Assembly: GCF_011758655.1 (NCBI RefSeq)
Contig: NZ_JAAMPA010000001.1
Location: 1,178,001-1,242,000 of the forward strand
DNA: 64,000 nucleotides
Origin: Modestobacter marinus
GTDB taxonomy: Bacteria; Actinomycetota; Actinomycetes; Mycobacteriales; Geodermatophilaceae
Direction: 5' to 3'
The notes under the pieces were generated by a model that was not told where the DNA came from, did no database searches, and was given only the letters and a program-made list of their open reading frames with translations. Shown in pieces: positions 1-8,259 of the stretch (the first letter of the stretch is position 1; each line of letters opens with the position of its first letter). A program made the position numbers and the translations under genes.

Positions 1-621
1 GATCTGCCGGAGCCCGGCCAGGAAGATGACCATCGGGGCGCCGAAGGTCCACACGTTCAGGACGATCAGCGTGCCGAGCGCGTAGTCGGGGTTGGAGACC
101 CAGCCCGGCGGGTTCTCGAACCCGACGAACCGGAGCACCTGGTTGAGCAGCCCGTCGGACCCGAAGATCTGCCGCCACAGGATGGCGATCGCGACGCTGC
201 CCCCGATCAGCGACGGCAGGTAGTAGACCGACCGGTACAGCGCCAGGCCGCGCAGGCCGCGGTCCAGGACCATCGCCAGGAACAGCGCGAACGCCAGCTG
301 GAGCGGCACCGAGACGGCGACGTAGATGAACGTGACCTTCAGCGACTGGTAGAAGCGCGGGTCGTCGAACATCCGCTGGAAGTTGTCCAGCCCGATCCAC
401 TCCGGCGAGCCGATGAGGCTGTAGTCGGTGAAGGACAGGTACGCCGAGGCGGCGATCGGCCCGGCGGTGATGAACAGCAGGCCGGCGAACCACGGGGCCA
501 GGAACAGGTAGGGCACGAGCCGGCCGGACCTCCGTCCCCGCGCCCGGGACGCACGGGTCGCGCCCCCAGGTGCCTCGCCGTGCGAGCGTTCGCGCGGCGG
601 GACGTCGAGCGTTGACGACAC
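1..621 (-). CDS. ABC sugar transporter permease, MalF/UgpA type (C-terminus cut by window edge)
   Basis: Inner-membrane permease of a carbohydrate ABC importer; 207 codons are visible and the gene runs off base 1. It opens with a basic cytoplasmic tail, then a first membrane segment beginning LVPYLFLAPWFAGLLF. The FTDYSL and IGLDNFQRM stretch is typical of the MalF-like N-terminal periplasmic part, followed by YVAVSVPLQLAFALFLAMVL and LPSLIGGSVAIAILWRQIF. The GTG start at 621 is chosen because AGAGGTGAG lies 6 bases upstream. It is divergent from the sugar oxidoreductase operon at 1036, with two LacI-type operators between. The partner permease and binding protein are presumably outside the window. 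Substrate is not readable from sequence. Confidence 0.9.
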   Translation of the reverse strand, partial: MSSTLDVPPRERSHGEAPGGATRASRARGRRSGRLVPYLFLAPWFAGLLFITAGPIAASAYLSFTDYSLIGSPEWIGLDNFQRMFDDPRFYQSLKVTFIYVAVSVPLQLAFALFLAMVLDRGLRGLALYRSVYYLPSLIGGSVAIAILWRQIFGSDGLLNQVLRFVGFENPPGWVSNPDYALGTLIVLNVWTFGAPMVIFLAGLRQI

Positions 622-695
622 GGGCTCTCACCTCTCTGTGCGGCTCGCCGGACCTCTGCGTCCGGTGCGTCAGGTGTGCAGTGGCTCACGTGTTC

Positions 696-710
696 GGTAA
701 GCGCTTTCTA
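696..710. promoter_or_regulatory. LacI-family operator, copy 1
   Basis: The sequence GGTAAGCGCTTTCTA is centred on the palindrome AAGCGCTT, with the central CG typical of LacI/GalR operators. It lies 75 bases upstream of the permease start and is repeated exactly at 791-805. Confidence 0.75.
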
Positions 711-790
711 GACGCTCCGCCGGGACCCTGTCAACGTTCGATCGGGGGCACCGGACCACCTGCTGGACGCTGTGCGCTGTCTCACAAGTG

Positions 791-805
791 GGTAAGCGCT
801 TTCTA
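791..805. promoter_or_regulatory. LacI-family operator, copy 2
   Basis: This is an exact second copy of the 15-base site at 696-710. The two are 95 bases apart start to start, close to nine helical turns, so both face the same side of the DNA. That spacing would allow a tetrameric LacI-type repressor to loop the region (inference). Confidence 0.75.
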
Positions 806-1035
806 CTCGCCGACGCTCCGGCATGTCAACGAGTCGACTCCCGCCATCGGGCAACGATCGCGCAACGACCGGTGCAACTCGCCTCTCACCAGCACGTTCA
901 CGGCGTCCGCCGGATCCCGGTCGCAGCGCGTCCCACCCGTCCGTCGGCAAGCCCTTTCCCGACGCGCGCACTCTGGCTAGGCTCGGTGCCCAGTCGGCGA
1001 CCTCGTCGGCGCCTGGCTCGATCAAGGGGGATCAC

Positions 1036-2223
1036 GTGCCGGAACAGTCCGGACCCGCCGGCCGGGTGGTGCTCGTCGGCGCCCACGGCCACGGCCGCTG
1101 GCACCTGCAGAACCTCCGCCGGCTGGCCGCGGCCGGCGACGCGCACCTGGTCGGGATCTGCGACCCGCGACCGCCGGACGACGAGCTGCGCGCCCTGGCC
1201 GGCGACGTCCCGGTGGCCGCCTCGCTGGACGAGCTGCTCGCCGCGACCCGTCCCGACGTGACCATCATCTGCACGCCGATCCACACCCACACCGACCTGG
1301 CCCTCACCGCGGCCCGGGCGGGCAGCGCGGTGCTGCTGGAGAAGCCGCCCACCCCGACGCTGGCCGAGTTCGACCGGCTGGTCGAGGGGCTCGAGGCCAC
1401 CGGCACGGCGTGCCAGATCGGTTTCCAGAGCCTGGGGTCCGCGGCCATCGGCCGGGTGCGCACCCTGGTCGAGGAGGGCGCCATCGGCACGGTCCGCGGC
1501 GTCGGCGGTGCGTGCGCGTGGGTCCGCGACGCGTCCTACTACGACCGGGCGAGCTGGGCCGGGCGGCGCAGCGTCGACGGCGTGCCGGTCGTCGACGGCG
1601 CGCTGACCAACCCCTTCGCCCACGCGGTGGCCACCGCCCTGGCCCTGACCGGGGCCACCGGTGCCGGCGCGCTGACGTCGGTCGAGGTCGAGCTCTACCG
1701 GGCCAACCCGATCGAGGCCGACGACACCTCCTGCCTGCGGGTCCGCACCTCCGACGGGCTGGTGGTGACCATCGCGGCCACGCTGGCCGCGGAGCACCCC
1801 CGCGACCCGGTCCTCGTCGTGCACGGCAGCACCGGGCGGATCACGCTGTCCTACAAGACCGGCGAGGTGCGGCTGCAGGGCGACGCCGTCGAGGAGACGA
1901 CGACGCACCCCGGCACCGACCTGCTCGAGGACCTGCTGGCCCACCTGCGCGACCGCACCCGGCCGCTGCTCGTGCCCCCGTCGGCGACCCGCTCCTTCAT
2001 GGAGGTCGTGGAGGCGGTGCGCTGCGCCCCGGACCCGGCGGAGATCCCGGCCGGGGACCGGCGGGCCGAGGGGCAGGGCGCCACCGCCCACCAGGTCGTG
2101 CCGGGCATCGACGCGCTGGTCGACCGGGCCGCCGAGGAGCTGCGGCTGTTCTCCGAGCTCGGCGCCCCCTGGGCCCGCCCGCCGGCGGTGCGGCAGCCGG
2201 CCGCCGTGGGGGTCCGACCGTGA
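1036..2223 (+). CDS. Gfo/Idh/MocA family NAD(P)-dependent oxidoreductase
   Basis: Cytosolic dehydrogenase of 395 aa that would oxidise or epimerise a sugar, inositol or glycoside. The N-terminal Rossmann domain shows a GAHGHGRW nucleotide loop at residues 15-22 and the family motif EKP at 102-104. A C-terminal alpha/beta substrate domain follows. The start is the GTG at 1036 because AAGGGGG lies 5 bases before it; upstream in-frame codons have no such site. Its stop overlaps the next gene by four bases, so it leads an operon with the DUF6807, LacI and M24 genes. Expression is probably controlled by the operators at 696 and 791. The exact substrate is unknown. Confidence 0.9.
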   Translation: MPEQSGPAGRVVLVGAHGHGRWHLQNLRRLAAAGDAHLVGICDPRPPDDELRALAGDVPVAASLDELLAATRPDVTIICTPIHTHTDLALTAARAGSAVLLEKPPTPTLAEFDRLVEGLEATGTACQIGFQSLGSAAIGRVRTLVEEGAIGTVRGVGGACAWVRDASYYDRASWAGRRSVDGVPVVDGALTNPFAHAVATALALTGATGAGALTSVEVELYRANPIEADDTSCLRVRTSDGLVVTIAATLAAEHPRDPVLVVHGSTGRITLSYKTGEVRLQGDAVEETTTHPGTDLLEDLLAHLRDRTRPLLVPPSATRSFMEVVEAVRCAPDPAEIPAGDRRAEGQGATAHQVVPGIDALVDRAAEELRLFSELGAPWARPPAVRQPAAVGVRP

Positions 2224-3137
2224 CGCTCAAGGCCCTGCACCAGGGGCACGTCCCGGAGGAGCCGGCCCCGGCCGGCACCGCGCTGACCACGCTCACCGTG
2301 GCCGGCGCCGTCGTCGCCACCTGCTGGGACGGCGCCGGGCTGCCCGGCGCGCTCGCCCCCCGGCCGTTCCTGCACCCGGTCACGACCCTGTCCGGCGTCC
2401 CGGTCACCGACGCCCAGCCCGAGGACCACCGCTGGCACCTCGGCGTCTCGGTCACCCTGCAGGACGTCGGCGGGGCCAACGTCTGGGGCGGTCGCACCTA
2501 CCTGCGGGACGAGGGCTACACCTGGCGGGCCGACCACGGTCGCCAGGTGCACACCGGCTGGGCGGCGCAGGCGACCGACGGCTTCCGGGAGACCCTCGAC
2601 TGGCAGGGGCCGGACGGGCGCACGCTGCTCACCGAGGAACGCACCGTGCGGGCGGCTCCGGCCGCGCTCCCCGGCGCCTGGACCCTCGAGCTCTCCACCA
2701 CCCTGCGCAACGCCACCGACGCCCCGCTGGAGCTGGGCAGCCCGGCGACCAACGGGCGCAGCGGCGCCGGCTACGGCGGGCTGTTCTGGCGGTTCCCGCC
2801 GGTCTCCGGCGCCCGGGTGTGGAGCCCGGAAGCCGAGGGCGAGGGCGCCGTGCACGGCTCGTGCGCGCCCTGGGTGGCCTTCGCGGCCACCGGCCCGGCG
2901 CCGTTCACCGTGGCGCTGGCCGGTGCCGACGCGGCCACCCGGGCCGATCCCTGGTTCGTCCGGGTCGACGACTACCCCGGCCTGGGCTCCCAGCTGGCCG
3001 CCGAGCACCCGGTGCGGCTGGCCGCCGGGGAGGCCGTCACCCGCAGCTTCCGGGCCCTGGTGGCCGACGGGACGCCGGACACCGCCTCGATCGGGGATGC
3101 GCTCGGGACGGCGCCGGGCCAGGGTGGGCCGCGATGA
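2220..3137 (+). CDS. DUF6807 (PmoA-like) family protein
   Basis: Protein of 305 aa resembling the DUF6807 family, often annotated as methane oxygenase PmoA although not related to particulate methane monooxygenase. Members are usually encoded beside sugar oxidoreductases and are thought to act on carbohydrate substrates. Visible signatures are HPVTTLSG near residue 52, the His pair in EDHRWHLG (H70, H73), and a beta-rich body with tryptophan and glycine turns ending in FRALVADG. No signal peptide or membrane segment is present, so it is cytosolic. The start codon GTG overlaps the upstream stop and the stop overlaps the LacI start, giving translational coupling on both sides. Biochemical activity is not established. 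Confidence 0.8.
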   Translation: MTLKALHQGHVPEEPAPAGTALTTLTVAGAVVATCWDGAGLPGALAPRPFLHPVTTLSGVPVTDAQPEDHRWHLGVSVTLQDVGGANVWGGRTYLRDEGYTWRADHGRQVHTGWAAQATDGFRETLDWQGPDGRTLLTEERTVRAAPAALPGAWTLELSTTLRNATDAPLELGSPATNGRSGAGYGGLFWRFPPVSGARVWSPEAEGEGAVHGSCAPWVAFAATGPAPFTVALAGADAATRADPWFVRVDDYPGLGSQLAAEHPVRLAAGEAVTRSFRALVADGTPDTASIGDALGTAPGQGGPR

Positions 3138-4213
3138 CCACTGCTCGGGAGAGCCCGACCGACCGGGCCGCCGGCGCCACCCCCGCCCGCCGGAGCGGCC
3201 CCGTGCTGCTCGCCGAGGTCGCCGCGCACGCGGGCGTCTCGCTGGCCACCGCCTCCCGGGTGCTCAGCGGCAGCCGCTCGGTCGGCGAGCCGCACCGCGG
3301 CCGGGTGCTGGCCGCCGCCCAGGAGCTGCGGTACACCCCGAACGCGCAGGCCCAGGCGGTCGCCCGCGGGGCCAGCAACGTGGTCGGGCTGATCATCCAC
3401 GACGTGCTGGACCCCTACTTCTCCAGCATCGCCGGTGGGGTGATGCGGCAGGTCGAGGAGCGCGAGCTCGTCGTCTTCCTGGCCAGCACGCACAGCGACG
3501 TCGACCGCGAGCTGGAGTTCGTCCAGACGATGCGCTCCCACCGGGTCCGTGCGCTGATCATCTGCGGCAGCCGCACCACCGACCGGGCGCACAACGAGCG
3601 CCTGGCCCACGAGCTCGAGGGGTACGCGGCGGCCGGCGGGCAGGCCGCGGTGATCAGCCAGGACCGGCTGGGCACCCACGCCGTGGTGCCGCAGAACCGC
3701 ACCGGGGCCCGGGCGCTGGCCCGGGAGCTGTGCCGGCTGGGCCACCGCCGTTTCGCGGTGCTCGCCGGGCCACGCGGGCTGCTGACCTCCCGCGACCGGC
3801 TGACCGGCTTCCGGGAGGGCCTGACCGCCGAGGGGGTCGACGTCGCCGGCCTGCAGGTGCTGCACGGGGAGTTCACCCGGGAGGGCGGGGAGAGCCTGGC
3901 CGCCGAGCTGATCGCCGCCGGGCCGCTGCCGACCTGCGTCTTCGCGGTCAACGACGTGATGGCGCTCGGCGCGCTGGCCGCCTTCCGGTCCGCCGGCGTG
4001 CGGGTGCCCGAGGACGTCTCGCTGGCCGGCTTCGACGACATCGGGCCGTTGCGCGACGTCGTCCCCTCGCTGACCTCGGTGCACCTGCCGCTGGAGGAGA
4101 TGGGCGCCCGGGCGGCGCAGCTGGCGCTGGACACCGGACCGCAGAGCACGAGCCAGGCCATCAAGGTCCACGCCGAGGTGGTGCTGCGCGACAGCACCCG
4201 CCGGCTCGGCTGA
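3134..4213 (+). CDS. LacI/GalR family transcriptional regulator
   Basis: Sugar-responsive repressor of 359 aa. After a 22-residue Ala/Pro-rich leader comes the LacI helix-turn-helix and hinge helix (LLAEVAAHAGVSLATASRVL, about 25-44), then a periplasmic-binding-protein-like sensor domain. IHDVLDPYFSSI and the late FDDIGPLRDVVPSLTSV are typical family blocks. ATG overlaps the preceding stop. The most likely targets are the paired AAGCGCTT sites at 696 and 791, and possibly the related site at 6743 upstream of the pectate lyase. Effector unknown; a pathway sugar is likely. Confidence 0.93.
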   Translation: MTTARESPTDRAAGATPARRSGPVLLAEVAAHAGVSLATASRVLSGSRSVGEPHRGRVLAAAQELRYTPNAQAQAVARGASNVVGLIIHDVLDPYFSSIAGGVMRQVEERELVVFLASTHSDVDRELEFVQTMRSHRVRALIICGSRTTDRAHNERLAHELEGYAAAGGQAAVISQDRLGTHAVVPQNRTGARALARELCRLGHRRFAVLAGPRGLLTSRDRLTGFREGLTAEGVDVAGLQVLHGEFTREGGESLAAELIAAGPLPTCVFAVNDVMALGALAAFRSAGVRVPEDVSLAGFDDIGPLRDVVPSLTSVHLPLEEMGARAAQLALDTGPQSTSQAIKVHAEVVLRDSTRRLG

Positions 4214-4231
4214 CCATCCCCGGAGGACACC

Positions 4232-5320
4232 GTGCAGGACCTGGGACGACCATCGGCCGCCGATCGGGCGGTCAAGCGCACCCGCGTGCTCGACCTGCTG
4301 CGCCGCACCGGGCACGAACGGCTGGTGCTCACCTCGGTGGGCTCGCTGGCCTGGTACCTGGACGGCGCCCGCCCGGCCGTCCGGCTGTCCGCGGAGCGCG
4401 GGGTGGTCGCCGTCGTGGTGGACGCCGACGGCGACACCGTGGTCGTGCCGGCCAACGAGGCCGACCGCCTCGCCGCCGAGGAGCTGCCCGCCGACGTGCG
4501 GGTCCGGGTGACCGACTGGTGGGCACCGCTGCTGGGCCCGGAGCTGTCCCCGGGCAGCCCGGGCGTGCTGGTCGAGGACGACCCGGTCGCCGCCGAGGGG
4601 CTGCGGGCCGCCCGGGCGGGCCTGCTGCCGGCGGAGACCGCCCGGTACCGCCGGCTGGGCCGGGACGCGGCCGAGACGCTCACCGCGACCGCGCTGCGGC
4701 TGCACCCCGGGATGACCGAGCGGGAGGCGGCGGCCCGGCTGGGCGGCGAGCTGATCGCCCGGGGCGCCGACCCGGTCGTCGTCCTGGTCGCCGGGGAGGA
4801 GCGGCTGCCCTTCCGGCACGCGCTGCCCACCGGGGGCGCGCTGGGCCGGCGGGTGATGCTGGTCGTCTGCGCGCGGCGGCACGGGCTGATCGCCAACGCG
4901 ACGCGCTGGGTGGCCCTCGCGCCGCCGACCGCGGCCGAGGCCGACGCCGACGCCCGGATCCGCGGGGTGGAGACGGCCTTCCTGGCGGCGTCCACCCCCG
5001 GGCGCCCGCTCGGTGAGGTCTTCGCCGCCGGCGCGAGCGCCTACGCCGACCGCGGCTTCCCGGCCGACGAGTGGACCCGGCACCACCAGGGCGGCCCGAC
5101 CGGCTACTGGGGGCGCGACCCGGTCGCCACCCCGGACAGCGCGGTGCCGCTGGCGGCCGGGCAGGCCGTCGCCTGGAACCCGTCGGCCGCCGGGGTGAAG
5201 ACCGAGGACACCCTGCTGCTGGGCGAGGGGGGCCTGGAGGTGCTCACCACCGACGGCGTCTGGCCGGCCACCCGCGACGAGCTGGGGCTGCTGCGGCCCG
5301 ACGTCCTGGTCCGCTGCTGA
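4232..5320 (+). CDS. M24 family (creatinase/aminopeptidase P fold) protein, probably not a metallopeptidase
   Basis: Protein of 362 aa with the creatinase-type N-terminal domain (about 1-130) and the pita-bread M24 fold after it. Recognisable blocks are RHALPT (H196), HHQGGPTGY (284-292) and VKTEDT (E325). The usual metal-binding aspartates are absent: the block that should carry two Asp reads VVCARRHGLIANATR (211-225), and the later Glu position reads AWNPSAAG. It may therefore be a creatinase-like hydrolase or a pseudoenzyme. The GTG start at 4232 has GGAGG 6 bases upstream. It closes the sugar operon 18 bases after the LacI gene. A hairpin follows at 5322. Role in sugar catabolism is inferred from context only. 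Confidence 0.8.
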   Translation: MQDLGRPSAADRAVKRTRVLDLLRRTGHERLVLTSVGSLAWYLDGARPAVRLSAERGVVAVVVDADGDTVVVPANEADRLAAEELPADVRVRVTDWWAPLLGPELSPGSPGVLVEDDPVAAEGLRAARAGLLPAETARYRRLGRDAAETLTATALRLHPGMTEREAAARLGGELIARGADPVVVLVAGEERLPFRHALPTGGALGRRVMLVVCARRHGLIANATRWVALAPPTAAEADADARIRGVETAFLAASTPGRPLGEVFAAGASAYADRGFPADEWTRHHQGGPTGYWGRDPVATPDSAVPLAAGQAVAWNPSAAGVKTEDTLLLGEGGLEVLTTDGVWPATRDELGLLRPDVLVRC

Positions 5321-5321
5321 C

Positions 5322-5358
5322 GGGCGCCCTCCCCGCCGGTCCGGCGGGGAGGGCGCCC
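5322..5358. terminator. Bidirectional hairpin terminator
   Basis: Eighteen-base arms (5322-5339 and 5341-5358) are perfect reverse complements, GC-only apart from one A-T pair. It lies between the convergent M24 gene (stop 5320) and pectate lyase (stop 5364). There is no clear T-tract, as is usual in actinomycetes. Confidence 0.7.
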
Positions 5359-5363
5359 TCCGC

Positions 5364-6716
5364 TCAGCGGAGTCCGCCGGAGCCGGCCTTGACCCGCACC
5401 AGTGCGGGCACCGCGACCGTGGGGTCGATCCGCTCCACGTGGGGAGGCGTCCAGCTCACCGTGGTCGGGATGTCCGGGTCGTTCGCGGCGTTGTACGCCT
5501 CGACCAGGCTGGTCCGGCGCGGCCAGGAGCGGCCGGCGCTGACCAGCGTGCCCGACTCGTCGACCCCGGTGCCCTCGAGCGCCTCCCCGCGCCAGTCCTC
5601 GACGAAGGACGCCGGGTCAACCCCGGGCGCCAGCTGGACGAAGTTGTTGTCGGCGACGATCTCGGCCTCCACGCCGACGCCCCAGCTGTACTGGTAGGCC
5701 GCCGGGTCGGAGACGACGTACCAGTTGTTGTAGACGTGCACGTCGCCGTAGCGGACCCGGGGCGCCCGCTGGCCGATGTCCTCCCACAGGTTGTGGTGGA
5801 AGGTGATCCGCAGCCGGCCGCGGTCGGCGACCCGGCTGTTGGACGAACCGATCAGGTTGGTCTTGTCGTGGTCCCGGAACTCGTTCCAGGAGACGGTGAC
5901 CAGGTCCGAGGAGTTGGTGATGTCCAGCAGGCCGTCGTGCACCTCGAACTTCTGCCCGTACACGGTGGGCAGCGCCTCCGGCGGGTTCTGCCCGTCGTCG
6001 AAGGTGGTGTGGTCGACCCAGACGTGCGTGGACTCGGCGAGCCACAGGTTGTCGTAGGCGGCGTTCCAGGCGCCGGCGTCGCCGTCGGTCGGGTCCCAGG
6101 CGGTGAAGCAGTCGTAGGCGTCGGACAGCCGGAGGTTGCGGACGATCACGTCGTCCGAGCCCCGCACGGTGAGCGCGGCGCCGACGATGCCGGCGTCCCG
6201 GCCGACCCCGAGGATCGTGACGTTGGAGCCCACGTACTGCCGGACCCGGGCGTCCTGGACGTCCGCGGAGGCCGCGCGGGCGTCCTCGAGCGGGCCGCTG
6301 GGTTCGGTCTCGGTGCCCCAGACCGCCGGGTCGTAGGCCGCGATGTAGTCGGCCATGTCGAAGCCCTCGACCTCGTAGGCCGCGCAGTCGACCGCCCCGT
6401 CGGGGGTGCGCTGCTGGGCGTCCAGGACACCGTGGACGTACACGATCCGCGGGGTGGTGTCCCCGCGCGCCGCGTCGCCACCGAGGGCGGCACGGAACTC
6501 CGCCCAGGTGTGCACGTGGAAGACGTTCTCCGGCGCCGCGGTGGACCCGCCGGTGGTGCCGCCCTCGGCGGCGGCCCAGCCGTCCTGCGCGCCGAGCACC
6601 TCCCGGCCGAGGTCCCGGCCGGGGTCACGGCCGTGTGCCTGGGCGGCGGTGGGGGCGAGCGTGACGGCCAGTGCTCCGGCCGCGGTGACGATCAACGTGC
6701 GACGCAGTGCGCGCAT
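5364..6716 (-). CDS. Secreted pectate lyase, polysaccharide lyase family 1
   Basis: Extracellular enzyme of 450 aa that cleaves polygalacturonate by beta-elimination. Residues 1-28 form a signal peptide (MRALRRT, hydrophobic core, AQAHG cleavage region). The right-handed beta-helix follows, with the PL1 blocks VWVDHTTFDDG (232-242), DHDKTNLIG (282-290), ITFHHNLWEDI (304-314) and QRAPRVRYGDVHVYNN (316-331). The last holds the catalytic Arg and the vWiDH block contributes Ca-binding acids. ATG at 6716 is preceded by AGGAG at 4 bases. A LacI-type palindrome at 6743 lies just upstream, implying induction by pectin sugars. It is a plausible supplier for the importer at 1-621. Confidence 0.93.
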   Translation of the reverse strand: MRALRRTLIVTAAGALAVTLAPTAAQAHGRDPGRDLGREVLGAQDGWAAAEGGTTGGSTAAPENVFHVHTWAEFRAALGGDAARGDTTPRIVYVHGVLDAQQRTPDGAVDCAAYEVEGFDMADYIAAYDPAVWGTETEPSGPLEDARAASADVQDARVRQYVGSNVTILGVGRDAGIVGAALTVRGSDDVIVRNLRLSDAYDCFTAWDPTDGDAGAWNAAYDNLWLAESTHVWVDHTTFDDGQNPPEALPTVYGQKFEVHDGLLDITNSSDLVTVSWNEFRDHDKTNLIGSSNSRVADRGRLRITFHHNLWEDIGQRAPRVRYGDVHVYNNWYVVSDPAAYQYSWGVGVEAEIVADNNFVQLAPGVDPASFVEDWRGEALEGTGVDESGTLVSAGRSWPRRTSLVEAYNAANDPDIPTTVSWTPPHVERIDPTVAVPALVRVKAGSGGLR

Positions 6717-6742
6717 GTCGCTCCTGGGGTCTCGAGGAGGGT

Positions 6743-6758
6743 GGGAAAGCGGTTTCCC
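6743..6758. promoter_or_regulatory. LacI-type operator upstream of pectate lyase
   Basis: The sequence GGGAAAGCGGTTTCCC has six-base perfect arms (GGGAAA and TTTCCC), as in LacI/CcpA-like operators. It lies 27 bases before the pectate lyase ATG, where a bound repressor would block transcription. The core AAGCGGTTT resembles, but is not identical to, the AAGCGCTTT sites at 696 and 791. Confidence 0.7.
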
Positions 6759-6818
6759 ATGTGGTGCGCGTCACGCTAGCCAGCACGCCGAACGGGTGTC
6801 AACACGTCCGAGACGACT

Positions 6819-6848
6819 CGCCGACCGACCAGGGGAGGCCGGTCGGCG
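6819..6848 (-). terminator. Hairpin terminator after chemoreceptor gene
   Basis: CGCCGACCG (6819-6827) pairs with CGGTCGGCG (6840-6848) around a 12-base loop. It lies directly after the stop of the chemoreceptor (6851) and upstream of the pectate lyase operator, separating the two same-strand genes. Confidence 0.6.
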
Positions 6849-6850
6849 GG

Positions 6851-8161
6851 TCACATCTCCGCGACGAGGCCCTGCAGGTCGGCGGCCATCCGCGCGGCCT
6901 CGCGGGAAGCCCCGGTGATCGCCTCCTGGGCCTGCGCCGACGAGGAGTTCTGCTCCTCGACCGCCGCTGCGATCGTCGTCTGGGCGTCGACGACGCCGCG
7001 GATGACCTCCTGCACGCCGTGCAGCGCCACCCCGGCCGCGGCCACGTCGCCGCGCACGGCGTCGACCACCCGCCGGATGCGCTCGGTCGCCTGGGCGGTC
7101 TCCGTCGCGAGGTCCTTGACCTCACCGGCCACCACGGCGAAGCCCTTGCCCGACTCGCCGGCGCGCGCCGACTCGATGGTGGCGTTGAGCGCCAGCAGGT
7201 TGGTCTGGTCGGCGATGCTGGAGATGCTGCTCGCGATCTGGTCGATCTCGGCCATGGTGCCGGCCAGCCGCTCGACCGTGGCCGCGCTCTCCTGGGACTG
7301 GACGCTGGCCTGGTGCGCGGTCGACGTCGCCTGGCTCGCCGCCGCGGCGATCTCGCCGATCGCCGCACGCAGCCCGCCCATGACCTCGGTCGCCACCCCG
7401 ACGTTCTCGTCCAGCCGTCGCCCGGCGCCGAGCAGCGCCGCGAGCTGCTCCTGCTGGGTGGCCGCCCGGCCGGCACGCTCGCAGAGCCGGGCCGCCTCCG
7501 CCTCCGCGACCCGCGCCCGCTCCTCGGCCAGCTCCTCCTGGACCGCGACCTGGGCCGCCTGCTGTTCCTCGGCGAGCCGCTGCTGCGCCTGCCGGGCCCG
7601 CTCGGCCTGCTCGGCGAACTTCCAGCCGTAGGCCAGGAACGTCGCCTCCGCCAGCAGGAACACCGCGTGCAGCAGGGCGAAGAGCACCGGGGCGGCCTGG
7701 GCCTCCTCGGTGGAGAAGACCGACGCGGGCATGGCCAGGCTCATCACCGCGTGGTGCACGGCGACGAAGACGACGGCGAGCAGGAACGGCACCCACGCCT
7801 GGTAGAGGGCGACCAGGGCCAGCACGACGTAGAACCAGATGTGCAGGTCGGTCAGGCCACCTCCGACGTGCACGAGGACGTCGGCGCCGATCATCAGGCC
7901 GAGGGCGACCGCGCTGGACCGGGCGACCTGACGGCCCAGCACCTGCCCCAGCAGCAGGAGCAGGACGAGCACGGCCAACTGTCCCCACAGCAGCCACCCG
8001 CCGACGCCCCGCAGCAGCCCGATCCCGGCCAGCACCGGGACGTGCGCGGCGAGGACCAGGGAGATCACCCGGTGCCGGGCGGCGAAGCTCGCCTCGTCCA
8101 GCCGGACCCCCCGCGGTAGGAAGGGGACACGCTCGGGGGCACCGGTCGACGTCGTCGTCAT
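6851..8161 (-). CDS. Methyl-accepting chemotaxis protein with multi-pass membrane sensor
   Basis: Chemoreceptor of about 436 aa. The first 200 residues hold about six hydrophobic segments without a large extracytoplasmic loop, so sensing is probably within the membrane. A Glu/Ala/Arg-rich coiled coil (about 200-260) leads to the signalling hairpin, whose tip is conserved: [21 protein letters not shown], then [15 protein letters not shown]. No HAMP domain is evident. The ATG at 8161 is preferred because it precedes the first sensible N-terminus (MTTTSTGAP); an in-frame start at 8206 is possible. It implies a flagellar chemotaxis system elsewhere in the genome. Ligand unknown. Confidence 0.88.
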   Translation of the reverse strand: MTTTSTGAPERVPFLPRGVRLDEASFAARHRVISLVLAAHVPVLAGIGLLRGVGGWLLWGQLAVLVLLLLLGQVLGRQVARSSAVALGLMIGADVLVHVGGGLTDLHIWFYVVLALVALYQAWVPFLLAVVFVAVHHAVMSLAMPASVFSTEEAQAAPVLFALLHAVFLLAEATFLAYGWKFAEQAERARQAQQRLAEEQQAAQVAVQEELAEERARVAEAEAARLCERAGRAATQQEQLAALLGAGRRLDENVGVATEVMGGLRAAIGEIAAAASQATSTAHQASVQSQESAATVERLAGTMAEIDQIASSISSIADQTNLLALNATIESARAGESGKGFAVVAGEVKDLATETAQATERIRRVVDAVRGDVAAAGVALHGVQEVIRGVVDAQTTIAAAVEEQNSSSAQAQEAITGASREAARMAADLQGLVAEM

Positions 8162-8259
8162 GCCCAGACATCGGCACGTGTCGCGCACGATCAAGGCGAG
8201 CACCACAGGAAGATGACCCGGTTGGAGGACGGACCGACCGGCTGCGGCAGGGTCGGTCC

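Larger units (their letters stand above)
622..1035. promoter_or_regulatory. Divergent control region between sugar permease and sugar catabolic operon
   Basis: This 414-base gap holds no convincing gene. It contains two identical 15-base operator-like sites (696-710 and 791-805) and a weaker third copy at 946-960 that matches 11 of 15 positions. It also carries the ribosome binding site AAGGGGG at 1024-1030 ahead of the GTG at 1036. Frames open through it are high-GC shadows. The layout suggests both divergent promoters are controlled by the LacI regulator encoded at 3134-4213 (inference). Confidence 0.7.

Noticed and set aside
2972-5086. A 704-codon minus-strand frame opposite the LacI and M24 genes.
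   Set aside because: Shadow frame: no domain, low-complexity composition, and the plus-strand genes have strong motifs and coupled starts.
5364-6716. Annotating the pectate lyase region as two genes, one on each strand, because of a 446-codon plus-strand frame.
   Set aside because: The minus strand has a signal peptide and full PL1 motifs; the plus frame is a Val/Gly-rich shadow.
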